Assembly: GCF_017876575.1 (NCBI RefSeq)
Contig: NZ_JAGIOE010000001.1
Location: 310,001 to 374,000, forward strand
Origin: Paeniglutamicibacter psychrophenolicus
Lineage (GTDB): Bacteria; Actinomycetota; Actinomycetes; Actinomycetales; Micrococcaceae
Length of the DNA: 64,000 nucleotides
Direction of reading: 5' to 3'
A model generated the notes under the pieces. That model did no database searches, was not told the DNA's origin, and saw only the letters and a list, made by a program, of their open reading frames with translations. The translations under genes were made by a program, and so were the position numbers. The first letter of the stretch is position 1, and each line of letters starts with the position of its first letter. This document shows positions 48,000 to 57,606 of the stretch, one piece after another.

Positions 48000-48411
48000 C
48001 CCCCTGTTGAGTCACCATGAAGTTTTTGCGCAGCCAAATGAGGGAGGTGGCCTGGCCGAGACCAGCGAGTTGTCCGTGTCACCCCAAGTAACTGAACACT
48101 TAGGCATCACCGTAACGCACGAGTGGCAAGGAATAAAGGGTTCATTCCGCAAGATCCCCAATTGATTTCATCGCACCCGATTTTCCCGCCCTTGAAGGGA
48201 TGCGGAAATCGCGCCGACACTGGCCTGGACGGGCTTGTTCTTGTTCGCGCGCGTTGCCATGACGGGCTCGCTATTCCCTGCCCAGGCCGAAGCTACTGCC
48301 CCGTGTGGGAGCGCATGTCACTTCATCGATGATTCCGCAGCGGACCCCGGGGTGCGGAAATCCGCCTGCCCCGCAGGGACCGGCTCCTTCGATCCGTGTG
48401 GCGTGGAATGA
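48000..48411. other. 412-bp spacer between the two M23 peptidase genes
   Basis: No supportable gene. The part next to 47990 is the leader of the first peptidase gene (GGGGG about nine bases before the ATG). I looked for a c-di-AMP (ydaO) riboswitch, common on actinobacterial wall hydrolases, and did not find its conserved blocks. Nothing else recognisable. Confidence 0.55.
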
Positions 48412-49803
48412 CTACGAGGATGGAGTTGCGGTCGCGGAAGACGACGGCGTCGCAGCTGTTCCGTCACCGGTAGTCCCCGCGCCACTTGAGGATTTCGCGC
48501 TCGGAGTCCCGACACCCGGATCGGACAACGTGCTTGCAGACCCGGTCGGTGCACTGGTCGAAGACGTGGTCGGCGTGGAGGATTGAGACCCAGTGGATGC
48601 GCTGGACGGCGAACCGGTCGGATCGTCAGACGGTGGATCGGCCGGTGTCGCGCTGGTCGGGGATGAACTGGGTGGAGGCGTTGTTTCTTCGCTGGGCTCC
48701 GGCGTCGGGGTCGGCGTCGGGCTCGCGTCGGGAGTTGGCGTGGCCGAGGGTTCCGGGGATGTGTCCGGTGTCGGCTTGGGAGTGGGTGTCGTGCCGGGTT
48801 TGGTCGTTTCGCTTGGCCTGGTCGTTTCGCTCGGCTTCGGCGACGCCGTTTCGTTCTCTGGCGCCTTGGTCGAAGGTGCGGGCTTGGTCGGATCTGGCAT
48901 CGGTACGTCGATGTCGTGCCCGTTCTCGCTTTCGCTCCGGGGTTCCCCGGTGTTTCGAATGGGTTCGGCCGCGATGGTGGTCCTGCGGGAATCGAGAATC
49001 GGGTTGGGTTGGCCGGGAATCAGCGGCAGGAAGTTGCGTGGATCGTTCCAGCGTCCATTGATGATGACCTCGAAGTGCACATGGCACCCGGTCGAGTTTC
49101 CGGTGGTCCCGCTCAGGGCAATCAGTTGGCCTTGCTTGACCACGTCCCCGACCTTGGCCACGAGCGTCGAGTTGTGGCTGTAGCCGGTGCGCACCGAGGA
49201 CCCGTGGTCGATCGTCACGCGCATGCCCGAGTGTCCCGCCCAGGCCGACTGGATGACGGTTCCGTCCGCGCTGGCATACACCGGCGACCCGCAGGCAATG
49301 GCATAATCCTGGCCGATGTGGATCTGTGTGCCGGCGCCGGTCGGGTTGTTCCGCCAACCGTAGGGGCTGGTGATGTGCCGGGATGAGACCGGATGGATCA
49401 ACTGGATCCCCGCGGGAAGCACACCGAGCGGGCCCACGTTTTGACCCACGAGTTGGGCGGACGCTCCGGAGATGCCCAGCAAGGCACCGGGGTCGGAGGC
49501 GTCTACAACCTTGACACCGGCAGCGGCGCTGGTGATGTTTTCCGATTCCCAGCGGATCGCGTCGACTCCGCCGAACAGCCCGACCTCGACCGGCTGCTTG
49601 AACGCGGCCTCGTCCACCTGGAGCGGGGAAGACGCCACAGGCATGGCGTCGATCTGGCGCCCGTCAAGGGTGGGGGAAACCGATAGGGCAAGTGTCGCAA
49701 GAACCGCGATCCCCAGGGCCGCGGCCTTGGGGTTTTTCTGCTTGGTGCGCAGTTCGCGGCGCGCGGGCAGCGGGAGCGGGTGGTTGACTTGGTGCTTTTT
49801 CAC
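48412..49803 (-). CDS. secreted M23 peptidase with Thr/Ser/Pro-rich tail
   Basis: 463 aa, paralogue of the gene at 46032-47990. Start GTG 49803 is chosen because KKHQVNHPLP then aligns with the paralogue's MKKHQVNRGP; the frame is open further upstream. Signal helix AAALGIAVLATLALSVSP. The M23 domain again has HIGQDYA and GCHVHFEV. The tail (~150 residues) is Thr/Ser/Pro-rich with DPTGS/TPTP runs, so likely extended and perhaps glycosylated. Tandem duplication followed by tail replacement explains the pair. Wall remodelling is the likely job. Confidence 0.87.
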   Translation of the reverse strand: MKKHQVNHPLPLPARRELRTKQKNPKAAALGIAVLATLALSVSPTLDGRQIDAMPVASSPLQVDEAAFKQPVEVGLFGGVDAIRWESENITSAAAGVKVVDASDPGALLGISGASAQLVGQNVGPLGVLPAGIQLIHPVSSRHITSPYGWRNNPTGAGTQIHIGQDYAIACGSPVYASADGTVIQSAWAGHSGMRVTIDHGSSVRTGYSHNSTLVAKVGDVVKQGQLIALSGTTGNSTGCHVHFEVIINGRWNDPRNFLPLIPGQPNPILDSRRTTIAAEPIRNTGEPRSESENGHDIDVPMPDPTKPAPSTKAPENETASPKPSETTRPSETTKPGTTPTPKPTPDTSPEPSATPTPDASPTPTPTPEPSEETTPPPSSSPTSATPADPPSDDPTGSPSSASTGSQSSTPTTSSTSAPTGSASTLSDPGVGTPSAKSSSGAGTTGDGTAATPSSSATATPSS

Positions 49804-50007
49804 CAGCGGATGGCTCCGTTCACCGACTCGAGACCTTGGCCGTTGCCGGCGCGGACCTTGGGTCGTTCCCCGGAGCGTGGGTGCCGGTGGTTTCACCGGC
49901 CCGTTGCACTGGATCGAACGCCCACGGTTCACGCTAACGCACGCGGGGCGGTGAGTGAAGGGATATTCGCTAAACGTTTGGCTTTCTAGACAAACGACTA
50001 CCCGAGG

Positions 50008-50682
50008 TTAGACCGACTGGTCGAAAACGTGCCGGCGGATCCACGCATGCATGGCGATCCCGGCGGCCGAGGCGGCATTGATGGAGCGGGTGGAGCCGAA
50101 CTGCTCGATCGACAGGGTTGCTTCGGCACTTTGGTGGACTTCCTCGCTCAGCCCCGGCCCTTCCTGGCCAAAGACCAGCACGCAATTGCGCGGCAGCTCG
50201 TAGGTTTCCAGCTTCTGGGAATCCGGGAAGATGTCGATCCCGATGATCGACAACCCCTCCCCCTTGGCCCAGGCAACGAAGTCCTCGACCGTGGGGTGGT
50301 GGCGCACATGCTGGTAGCGGTCGGTGACCATCGCGCCGCGCTTGTTCCAGCGCCGGCGTCCGATGATGTGCACTTCCTTGGCCAGGAAGGCGTTGGCGGT
50401 GCGCACGACCGTGCCGATGTTCATGTCGTGCTGCCAGTTCTCGATGGCGATGTGGAAGTCGTGGCGGCGCTCGTCCAGGTCCGCGACGATCGCCTCCATG
50501 CTCCAGTAGCGGTACTTGTCCGCCACATTGCGCCGGTCCCCGGTTTCCAGCAGCTCGGCATCGAAGTGCTCACCGGAAGGCAGCTCGCCCTCCCACGGGC
50601 CAACGCCCACCTCGGGGCGCTCCTCATGGACGGGATCGTACTCGGTGGGCTCTGGTGCGGGGGTTTCAACGGCGGAAGTCAC
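50008..50682 (-). CDS. TrmH-family RNA 2'-O-methyltransferase
   Basis: 224-aa SPOUT enzyme. The three TrmH motifs are visible: NIGTVVRTANAF (motif 1), VLVFGQEGPGLSEEV (motif 2) and SIEQFGSTRSINAASAAGIA (motif 3), forming the knotted SAM site. tRNA or rRNA target cannot be told apart. GTG 50682 is used; the ribosome site is weak. In related actinobacteria this gene lies near fba and purA. Divergent from corA. Confidence 0.9.
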   Translation of the reverse strand: MTSAVETPAPEPTEYDPVHEERPEVGVGPWEGELPSGEHFDAELLETGDRRNVADKYRYWSMEAIVADLDERRHDFHIAIENWQHDMNIGTVVRTANAFLAKEVHIIGRRRWNKRGAMVTDRYQHVRHHPTVEDFVAWAKGEGLSIIGIDIFPDSQKLETYELPRNCVLVFGQEGPGLSEEVHQSAEATLSIEQFGSTRSINAASAAGIAMHAWIRRHVFDQSV

Positions 50683-50837
50683 GTCTTAAGGGTAGTCGCC
50701 AATCCACGCACACCGGATTCCGGGTGCTGCACGGCACACCCGGAGCGCCGCTCCCGCACCTGCCCGGTTGATGGCAAACTGGCCTAAGGCACTTTTGGTC
50801 CGCCGGGAATCCCCGGCCCGGCACGCAAGGAGGATCC

Positions 50838-51845
50838 ATGCCCATCATTGACAATGCGATTTACGTTTCGGGCAAGCGCGTGATCCATCCGCCGGATCTC
50901 AGCTCCACGTTCGAGTCCATGAAGGAGTGCGGCGGCATGGCCTGGCTCGGGCTCTACCGTCCCGACATGGCCGAGATGCAGGAGGTTGCCGCGGAGCTTG
51001 GCCTGCACGAGCTGGCGGTGGAAGACACCCTCTCCGGCCACCAGCGCCCCAAGTTGGAGCACTACGGCGACCACCTGTTCGTGGTCCTGCGCCCGGCCCG
51101 CTACATCGACGAGTCCGAAAAGGTCGAGTTCGGGGAGTTGCACGTCTATGTCGGGGTCGACTTCGTGGTCACCGTCCGCCATGCCGAGTCGCCCAAGCTG
51201 GCCCAGGTGCGCCAGCGGCTCGAAGATGAGCCGGGGCTGCTGGGCATTGGCCCGGCAGCGGTACTCTACGCGGTCCTTGACCAGGTCGTTGACGAATACG
51301 AGCCGGTGTTTGCCGGCCTGAGCAACGACATCGATGAGATCGAGGACCAGCTTTTCTCCGGGACCTCCCACGTCTCGCGGCGGATCTACGAACTGTCCCG
51401 GGAAGTCATTGATTTCCAGCGCGCGCTGGCACCATTGGACGACGTGCTGGCCCGCTTGCGCAGGGACTTCAGGCTCAGCGACATCTCCGAGGAAGACGCC
51501 CTGGAACTTGACCGCAAACTCATCGACGTCCAGGACCACGCGATCCGGCTCACCGAGCGCATCACCTCCTTTCGGGCCCTGCTGTCCAACGCCCTGTCGC
51601 TGTCCTCGACCCTGGCCTCGCAGCGGGCCACCGAGGCCGGCCTGGCCCAGAACGAACAGATGAAGAAGATTTCCTCGTGGGCAGCGATCATTTTCGCCCC
51701 GAGCCTGGTCACCGGAATCTACGGCATGAACTTCAAGCACATGCCGGAACTGGAATTCAGCTTTGGCTATCCGGCGGCGATCGGGCTGATGTTGGCACTG
51801 GCCGTGAGCCTCTTTGCCATTTTCAAGAAGAACAATTGGTTATAG
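50838..51845 (+). CDS. corA: CorA-family magnesium/cobalt channel
   Basis: 335-aa inner-membrane divalent cation channel. Long cytosolic helical domain, then two C-terminal membrane helices with the selectivity motif YGMN between them (YGMNFKHMPELEFSFGYP). The tail KKNNWL after TM2 is typical. AAGGAGG lies a few bases before ATG 50838. Monocistronic or cotranscribed with the HAD gene 80 bases on. Confidence 0.94.
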   Translation: MPIIDNAIYVSGKRVIHPPDLSSTFESMKECGGMAWLGLYRPDMAEMQEVAAELGLHELAVEDTLSGHQRPKLEHYGDHLFVVLRPARYIDESEKVEFGELHVYVGVDFVVTVRHAESPKLAQVRQRLEDEPGLLGIGPAAVLYAVLDQVVDEYEPVFAGLSNDIDEIEDQLFSGTSHVSRRIYELSREVIDFQRALAPLDDVLARLRRDFRLSDISEEDALELDRKLIDVQDHAIRLTERITSFRALLSNALSLSSTLASQRATEAGLAQNEQMKKISSWAAIIFAPSLVTGIYGMNFKHMPELEFSFGYPAAIGLMLALAVSLFAIFKKNNWL

Positions 51846-51925
51846 TCTTCGCAATCCCCGCCCACGGCCGCGGAACCTGAAAGACTGGTTCTCAGCAGGT
51901 TGTCTCTTGAAAGGAACACCCACTC

Positions 51926-52774
51926 GTGCCAACGCATGAACCACGCAACGTCCACGACATTGAATGCTGGCTCACGGACATGGACGGGGTGCTGGTCCAC
52001 GAGAACCAGGCCATCGACGGTGCCGCGGACATGATTGAGCATTGGGTCTCCACCGGCAAGCGCTTCCTGGTGCTGACCAACAACTCCATCTACACCCCGC
52101 GCGACCTGCGCGCCAGGCTGCTGTCCTCCGGGCTCGATGTCCCCGAGGCGAACATCTGGACCTCGGCCATGGCCACCGCGGAGTTCCTGCGGCGCCAGCG
52201 CCCGGGCGGGCGCGCCTTCGTGATCGGCGAGGCCGGGCTGACCACCGCATTGCACGAGGCAGGGTTCATCCTCACCGACCAGGAGCCCGAGTACGTGGTG
52301 CTGGGCGAAACCCGCACCTACTCCTTCGAGGCCATCACCAAGGCCATCCGGCTGATTGCCGCGGGAGCCCGCTTCATCACCACCAACCCTGATGCCACCG
52401 GCCCCTCCCCGGAAGGCCTGCTCCCGGCCACCGGATCGGTGGCCGCACTGATCACCCAGGCCACCGGGCGCGACCCGTATGTGGTGGGCAAACCGAACCC
52501 GATGATGTTCCGCTCGGCCCTGAACCGGATCGACGCGCATTCGGAGACCACCGCAATGATCGGGGACCGCATGGACACCGACATCATTGCCGGGATGGAG
52601 GCCGGGCTGCTGACCATCCTGGTGCACACCGGGATCACCAAGCCCGGCGACGTGGCTTCGTTCCCGTTCCGCCCGGACCTTGAGCACGATTCGGTGGCAG
52701 ACATCCTGGCCGAGCTTCGCGAGGGGCGCGACTCCCACCACGCGGGCCCGGCCTCGGGACCGCACGAACACTAG
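51926..52774 (+). CDS. HAD-IIA family phosphatase (NagD-like)
   Basis: 282 aa. Motif I DMDGVL with the nucleophile Asp, motif II LTNNS, a C2 cap, KPNPMMF with the motif III Lys, and motif IV GDRMDTDI. The group dephosphorylates small phosphomonoesters (UMP, 2-phosphoglycolate, PNP); the substrate is not evident. GTG 51926 has AAAGGAA upstream. Ends before a strong hairpin. Confidence 0.88.
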   Translation: MPTHEPRNVHDIECWLTDMDGVLVHENQAIDGAADMIEHWVSTGKRFLVLTNNSIYTPRDLRARLLSSGLDVPEANIWTSAMATAEFLRRQRPGGRAFVIGEAGLTTALHEAGFILTDQEPEYVVLGETRTYSFEAITKAIRLIAAGARFITTNPDATGPSPEGLLPATGSVAALITQATGRDPYVVGKPNPMMFRSALNRIDAHSETTAMIGDRMDTDIIAGMEAGLLTILVHTGITKPGDVASFPFRPDLEHDSVADILAELREGRDSHHAGPASGPHEH

Positions 52775-52793
52775 GCAGCACCCCGGCACCAGA

Positions 52794-52825
52794 AGCGGCA
52801 GTGCCCCGCATGGGGCACTGCCGCT
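52794..52825. terminator. 14-bp bidirectional hairpin
   Basis: Arms 52794-52807 and 52812-52825 are perfectly complementary with loop GCAT. It sits between the convergent HAD and amidohydrolase genes. No T-tract. Confidence 0.7.
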
Positions 52826-52847
52826 CTCCCTCAAGGATCAGGTCCTT

Positions 52848-54053
52848 CTAGAGCATCTCCAGCTGGTCCGCCACGACCCGGCCGTCATGGATGACGGTGC
52901 GGTCGGCGCCGCGGTCCATGACGGCGCTGGTCACGGTCTCCCCCGCAAGCAACACGAGGTCCGCCCGGTCCCCGACCGCCAGTCCCGGACGGTCGCTGGT
53001 CGAGCGCAACCGGCCCAGGCTCCGGTCCATGATGCCCGCCCCGCCCCAGGTGGCAATGGCCGCGGCGTGTTCGATCAATTCGTCCTGCCGCAACCCGTGG
53101 GTGAAGGCCAGCTGCCAGGTGCGCGAGAGCAGGTCGCAGTCCCCGTAGGGGCTCCAGTAGTCGCGTTGCCCGTCCTCGCCGAGCCCCACCCGGATGCCTG
53201 CCTCGGTCATGGCCGCGAGATTGAATTGCTTGCCCGAGGTGGCCGGGGCAACCGTGGCCCAGGAGATGTCCAGGGCGCCCATCTGCTCGATGACCCGCGC
53301 GGTGGCAGCCTCCGAGACGTTCCCCAGCTCGTACGCGTGCGAGAGCGTCACCCTGCCCTCCATGCCCAGGGCGCGGGTGCGTTCCATGATGAGCTCGGTG
53401 CTGAAATGCGCCAGGTGCCCGGGCTCGTGCAGGTGGATGTCGACGTCCACCTGGTATTTCTCTGCCAGCCCGAACACGATGTCCAGATGCCGCACCGGGT
53501 CCCGGTCCAGCTGGCACGGGTCGATGCCGCCCATGACCGTGGCCCCGAGCTTCAACGATTCTTCCAGGTAGTGCACGGTGCCGGGTTCGCGCAGCAGCCC
53601 GGCCTGCGGGAATGCCATGATCTGCACGTCGGCACGGTCGCCGAATTTTTCCTTGGCCGCGAGCACCGCCTCGAACTTCTCCAGCTTGCAGTCGACATCG
53701 ATCTGCGCGTAGCTGCGCACCCGCGTGGTGCCGTGCGCGATCATGCGCTGCAGGGTTTCGGCGACCCGCTCCGGCAGCGGAACCTCGGCCTTGCGCCAAT
53801 GGTGACGGTCGTTGAGCATCATGCCCCAGACCCCCGGGGCCCCGGTGTGTTCGCGGAACGGCAGCCCGATCCGCGTCGAGTCCAGGTGCACATGGACATC
53901 GGAGAACGCGGGAAGCGCCAGCCGCCCACGGCCCTCGATGCCACCGGCCACCGGGAGGCGTGGGTTGTGCGGGGAAACGGAGCCGATCAGTCCGTCGGTG
54001 ATTTCAAGGTCCACCGCTTCGTTTCCCCATGGCCTCACGTTGCTGATGAGCAC
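52848..54053 (-). CDS. cytosine deaminase-like amidohydrolase
   Basis: 401-aa metal-dependent hydrolase. Metal site pieces: FSDVHVHLD at the N-terminal strand, DIHLHEPGHLAHF, SHAYELG, and the catalytic Asp in GLGEDGQRDYWSPYG. The last resembles the CodA group, so cytosine or another small cyclic amidine is the likely substrate. GTG 54053 has AGGGG about 10 bases upstream; the long frame continuing to 55346 is a shadow of the MFS gene. Same strand as the MFS gene 80 bases upstream, possibly cotranscribed. Confidence 0.82.
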   Translation of the reverse strand: MLISNVRPWGNEAVDLEITDGLIGSVSPHNPRLPVAGGIEGRGRLALPAFSDVHVHLDSTRIGLPFREHTGAPGVWGMMLNDRHHWRKAEVPLPERVAETLQRMIAHGTTRVRSYAQIDVDCKLEKFEAVLAAKEKFGDRADVQIMAFPQAGLLREPGTVHYLEESLKLGATVMGGIDPCQLDRDPVRHLDIVFGLAEKYQVDVDIHLHEPGHLAHFSTELIMERTRALGMEGRVTLSHAYELGNVSEAATARVIEQMGALDISWATVAPATSGKQFNLAAMTEAGIRVGLGEDGQRDYWSPYGDCDLLSRTWQLAFTHGLRQDELIEHAAAIATWGGAGIMDRSLGRLRSTSDRPGLAVGDRADLVLLAGETVTSAVMDRGADRTVIHDGRVVADQLEML

Positions 54054-54133
54054 TGCGCATTTCCCCTTTGCTGGTTGCTTGCCGCATTCCTTCGGCCTCA
54101 CGATTCCCAACTCTTCCACGCGGGAATCGTCGG

Positions 54134-55396
54134 TCAAGGCATTTGGGGTGGCGTTGCCTGGTCTTCTTCCCCGTGGCTGCCGGCGGTCGCTATGTGGGTC
54201 ATCGATTTCCAGACCAGCAGCAGGATGATGAACGAGCCGAAGAACCCGAACCAGAACGGCGCCCGGTAGCTGAACACCTGGCCCAGCACACCGCCGAGCA
54301 GGGAACCGGTGGCGATGCCGCCGATGCTGCCAAGCATGTAGACCGAGTTGATCCGGCCGCGCAGCCGATCGGGCACCGCCCGCTGGCGCACCGTGGAGGA
54401 GACCGAGCCCCAAACCAGGGCGTGGATGCCGAAGAGGAACAGGATGGCCATGGCCAGCCATGCCTGATGGGTGAGCACCAGGGCCAGATGGGTGACGGTT
54501 TCCAGGACCAGTCCGGTGCGCAGCAAGGTGGCGTAGCTGAACTTGCGTTCCAGCAACGGAAAGAGCAAGGAACCAATGATGCCGCCCACGGCGCTTGCGC
54601 TCATCAGCAGTCCGTAGCCGATGTCCCCCAGTGCCAGCTGGTCCGTCGCATAGAGCACCAGCATCGCGAATGTGGCCCCGAAGGTGACATTGAAGCAGGT
54701 GATCAGGATCGCCAGGGTGCGCACGGCAAAATGCCTGCGCATCCAGCCGAGTCCTTCCCGGACCTCCAGCAGCATCGAGGTGCCCGGTGCCCTGGAGCTT
54801 CCTGGTGCCGGCAGCGGGACGGCCACCTTGGAATAGAGCACCACGGCCAGGGCCAGCAGCGCGGCAAATCCCGCGTAGGGAAGCGAGTGGGATATCGCGA
54901 AGAGCATGGCTCCCAGCGGTGGTCCGGCCAGTTGATTGGTCACGGTGATGGTGCCAAAGAGCCGCGAGTTGGCCAGCCCCAGCTGCGCGCTGGGCACCAG
55001 TGTGGGGATCAGCGAGGTGGAGGCGTTGTCCGCAAAGGCCTCCGCGGTGCCCAGGAGGAAGAGGCAGCCATAGAGCACCGGCAGGCCCAGCGCTCCGGAG
55101 AAGATGATGGCGGCCAAGGAGATGATCACCAGCATCCGCAGGAGGTTGACCAGGATCATGAGCTTGCGCCGGTCCACCCGGTCCACCACCGCACCCGCGA
55201 GCAGCCCGAAGAGCACCCACGGGATCTGTTGGGCGAAGGGTGCCAGGGCCACGGCCAACGGGTCGCGGGTGATGGTGGTGACCAGCAGGGGTCCCGCGGC
55301 CAACAGCATGCCGTCGCCGAGGTTGCTGGTCGCTGCACCGGCCCACAGCCAGCGGAAGGGAACCGGCAGCGACGAAGATGGTTGCTTGGTGGTCAC
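54134..55396 (-). CDS. MFS transporter (DHA3/MFS_3-like)
   Basis: 420-aa, ~12-segment permease. Opening FRWLWAGAATSNLGDGMLLA and GLLAGAVVDRVDRRKLMILV (motif A) match the MFS_3/enterobactin-exporter-like group, with RQRAVPDRLRGRINSVYML in loop 10. GTG 55396 begins the protein-like part; the longer frame overlaps the ArsR-type gene. The ArsR regulator ends 70 bases upstream on the same strand, so the two may form an operon. Substrate unknown; a metal or drug is possible given the regulator. Confidence 0.83.
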   Translation of the reverse strand: MTTKQPSSSLPVPFRWLWAGAATSNLGDGMLLAAGPLLVTTITRDPLAVALAPFAQQIPWVLFGLLAGAVVDRVDRRKLMILVNLLRMLVIISLAAIIFSGALGLPVLYGCLFLLGTAEAFADNASTSLIPTLVPSAQLGLANSRLFGTITVTNQLAGPPLGAMLFAISHSLPYAGFAALLALAVVLYSKVAVPLPAPGSSRAPGTSMLLEVREGLGWMRRHFAVRTLAILITCFNVTFGATFAMLVLYATDQLALGDIGYGLLMSASAVGGIIGSLLFPLLERKFSYATLLRTGLVLETVTHLALVLTHQAWLAMAILFLFGIHALVWGSVSSTVRQRAVPDRLRGRINSVYMLGSIGGIATGSLLGGVLGQVFSYRAPFWFGFFGSFIILLLVWKSMTHIATAGSHGEEDQATPPQMP

Positions 55397-55466
55397 GGAC
55401 CCCAGCGTACGGGCTACCCCGGCTCCAGGCGTTGGCGTGCCGGAATGCCCGTTGGGAGATTCCCAG

Positions 55467-55820
55467 TCAGTGCTGCGGGTGCTCGGGGTGCAATTCCGAA
55501 TGCGGCGCCTGCATCTGGTGCAACAGCCGGTGGACATCGGGGTGGGTCAGGGTCCAGCGGCGGTAGCGGCCGTCGGCGCGCACGCTCACCACGCCCGCCT
55601 TGTGCAAGGTGGCCAGTGCCTGGGTGACGGTGTTGGCGCCAAGTGCCGTGGCGGCGGCCAGCTGGCTGACCGAGGAGTCCGGGGCGGCATGCATGGCGAT
55701 GAGGATCTTCATCCGCGTGGCATCCGCAACCAGGGCAAAGACGTCGATCCAGTCGGGCATGTTTGGCGCCGAGGCGGCCACCGCGTCCGCCCCGATCTTG
55801 CTGTGTTCCGTTTCCGGCAT
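55467..55820 (-). CDS. ArsR-family regulator with histidine-rich tail, likely metal sensor
   Basis: 117 aa, the short ArsR/SmtB length. Winged helix: LVADATRMKILIAMHA, recognition helix in TALGANTVTQALATLHKAGV. The C-terminal helix and tail are rich in His (HPDVHRLLHQMQAPHSELHP then EHPQH), which resembles the Ni/Co-sensing NmtR type, where C-terminal His residues bind metal. ATG 55820 has AAGGAG upstream. It lies between an MFS gene and a divergent peptide/nickel-type ABC operon. Control of metal traffic is inferred; no operator was identified. Confidence 0.85.
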   Translation of the reverse strand: MPETEHSKIGADAVAASAPNMPDWIDVFALVADATRMKILIAMHAAPDSSVSQLAAATALGANTVTQALATLHKAGVVSVRADGRYRRWTLTHPDVHRLLHQMQAPHSELHPEHPQH

Positions 55821-55977
55821 GCGGTCATCTCCTTCCCTTCGTTGCGGGCTGGTGCCCAAGCTCACCGGACTCATTCCCCGAACCCTTAATCTGTCTGTCC
55901 AGACAGATGTACAGTAGGGGCGTTGCCGCATCCCGTTTGCCCGCCGGTGACCTGGATGAAAGGCCTAAACCCCGAAC

Positions 55978-57606
55978 GTGCGCAATCCACAACGCCTGAC
56001 GACGCTGGCCATTCTTGCCTCCATTCTATTGGTCGGCACCGGTTGCGCGCCCGCAGCACCCGGGTCCGGCAGGGAAGGGCCCGCCCAGCCCTCGCTGGCC
56101 CTGCTCACTGCGGCTCTTCCCGAGACGCTTAACCCGCTGGCCGGATTCGACAACAATGGCACGGGCAAGATCAACGAATCCCTCTACACCCTCACCGGCT
56201 CCCCCGACCACTTGCCGCAAATCACGCCCCTGCTGGCAGCGGACGAACCAACCGTATCCGCCGATGCGCGCACGTGGACGGTCCCGCTGCGCCAGGATGC
56301 CCGGTTCAGCGACGGAACCGCCTTTGATGCCGCGGATGTCGTGGCAAGCTACAAGGCCATCATGGATCCGGCGAGCGCCTCGCCGATCTTCGGCACGCTC
56401 TCAAACGTCGTGGACGTCAAGGCCCTGGACCCACACACCGTCGAATTCACGCTGCGCGAATCCCAGGTCTCCTTCAAGACGGCCATGCTCATCGGCATTG
56501 CCCCGTCCGAAGCCATCGAGCCCGGACAACGGGTCGAGGAATCGGCCTTGAACCGCAAACCGGTGGGCACCGGACCCTACCTGGTGGATTCGATCGGCCC
56601 CTCGCGCCTGGTCCTGGTGGCCAACCCGGGATACCGCGACGGGGAGGTCGCGCTCAAGCGCGTCACCTACGAGGCCGCACCCGATGACAACGCCCGGGCC
56701 CAGCGCATGCTGGCCGGGGAATTCGACGGCACCGTGCTGCCCCCGCGCCTGGCGGCCACCTTCTCGGCCAACCCCGCCTTCGAGCTGGTGACGGCCACCT
56801 CCGCGGATTGGCGCGGACTCTCCCTTCCTGCCGACAACCCGCTGACTTCCGACCCTAAGGTGCGCCTGGCGCTGAACCTTGCGGTGGACCGGCAGGCGCT
56901 GGTCGACGGGGTCCTGGCCGGCGCCGGGCGCCCGGCACACACCTTCGCCCCGGCCGAGTACGGGGATGCGTTCGACCCCGCGGCCGTCTTTGCCCACGAC
57001 CCGGCCCGCGCCGCACAGCTGTTGGACGAGGCCGGCTGGGTTCTCGGAGACGACTCCATGCGTTCCAAGGACGGGGCCCCTGCCGCGTTCACGCTGATGT
57101 ACAACCCCGGGGACCAGCTGCGCCGGGACTTGTCCCTGGCGTTCTCCGCCCAGATGAAACAGCTGGGCATCGACGTGCCGGTCGAGGCGGCGACCTTCGA
57201 GATGGCCGAGCCGCGGATGGGCACCGACGCGATCATGCTCGGCGGCGGAGACACCCCCTACGACGTGGACACCCAGCTGTACAAGATGCTGCACTCCTCC
57301 TACCCGGCGACCGGCGCCTACTACGACAACCCGAGCAGGTTCGCCGACCCGGCCATGGACAAGGCACTGGAAACAGGACGCACCACCCTGGATCAGGCCA
57401 AGCGGGCCGCAGCATACCGCGAGGTGGCGCGCCTCTACGTCACCGAGCCCTCGATGGTCCTGCTCGCTTTCATCGACCACACCTACATCCAGCGCACCTC
57501 CGTCTCCGAGGCCTGGACCGGCACCGGGACGCTGCTCGAACCCCACGACCACGGCACCGCGTGGGGCCCGTGGGTCAAGATCGGCCAATGGGTCCCGAAG
57601 CAATGA
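55978..57606 (+). CDS. ABC transporter substrate-binding lipoprotein (peptide/nickel type)
   Basis: 542 aa, family 5 solute-binding protein. Signal with lipobox LVGTGC. ALPETLNPLAGFDNNGTGKI and the SDGTAFDAADVVASY signature of family 5, then FTLREQ-like and NPGY segments, match NikA/DppA. The 500+ length fits nickel-chelate or peptide binders. GTG 55978 is used, with AAAGG 14 bases upstream. Stop overlaps the permease start (ATGA). With the urease genes and a His-tailed ArsR regulator nearby, nickel uptake is plausible, but peptide uptake cannot be excluded. Confidence 0.85.
   Translation: MRNPQRLTTLAILASILLVGTGCAPAAPGSGREGPAQPSLALLTAALPETLNPLAGFDNNGTGKINESLYTLTGSPDHLPQITPLLAADEPTVSADARTWTVPLRQDARFSDGTAFDAADVVASYKAIMDPASASPIFGTLSNVVDVKALDPHTVEFTLRESQVSFKTAMLIGIAPSEAIEPGQRVEESALNRKPVGTGPYLVDSIGPSRLVLVANPGYRDGEVALKRVTYEAAPDDNARAQRMLAGEFDGTVLPPRLAATFSANPAFELVTATSADWRGLSLPADNPLTSDPKVRLALNLAVDRQALVDGVLAGAGRPAHTFAPAEYGDAFDPAAVFAHDPARAAQLLDEAGWVLGDDSMRSKDGAPAAFTLMYNPGDQLRRDLSLAFSAQMKQLGIDVPVEAATFEMAEPRMGTDAIMLGGGDTPYDVDTQLYKMLHSSYPATGAYYDNPSRFADPAMDKALETGRTTLDQAKRAAAYREVARLYVTEPSMVLLAFIDHTYIQRTSVSEAWTGTGTLLEPHDHGTAWGPWVKIGQWVPKQ

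Noticed and set aside
48000-48411. c-di-AMP (ydaO) riboswitch before the M23 peptidase gene
   Set aside because: The conserved blocks could not be found here, nor convincingly in the leader at 49804-49960.
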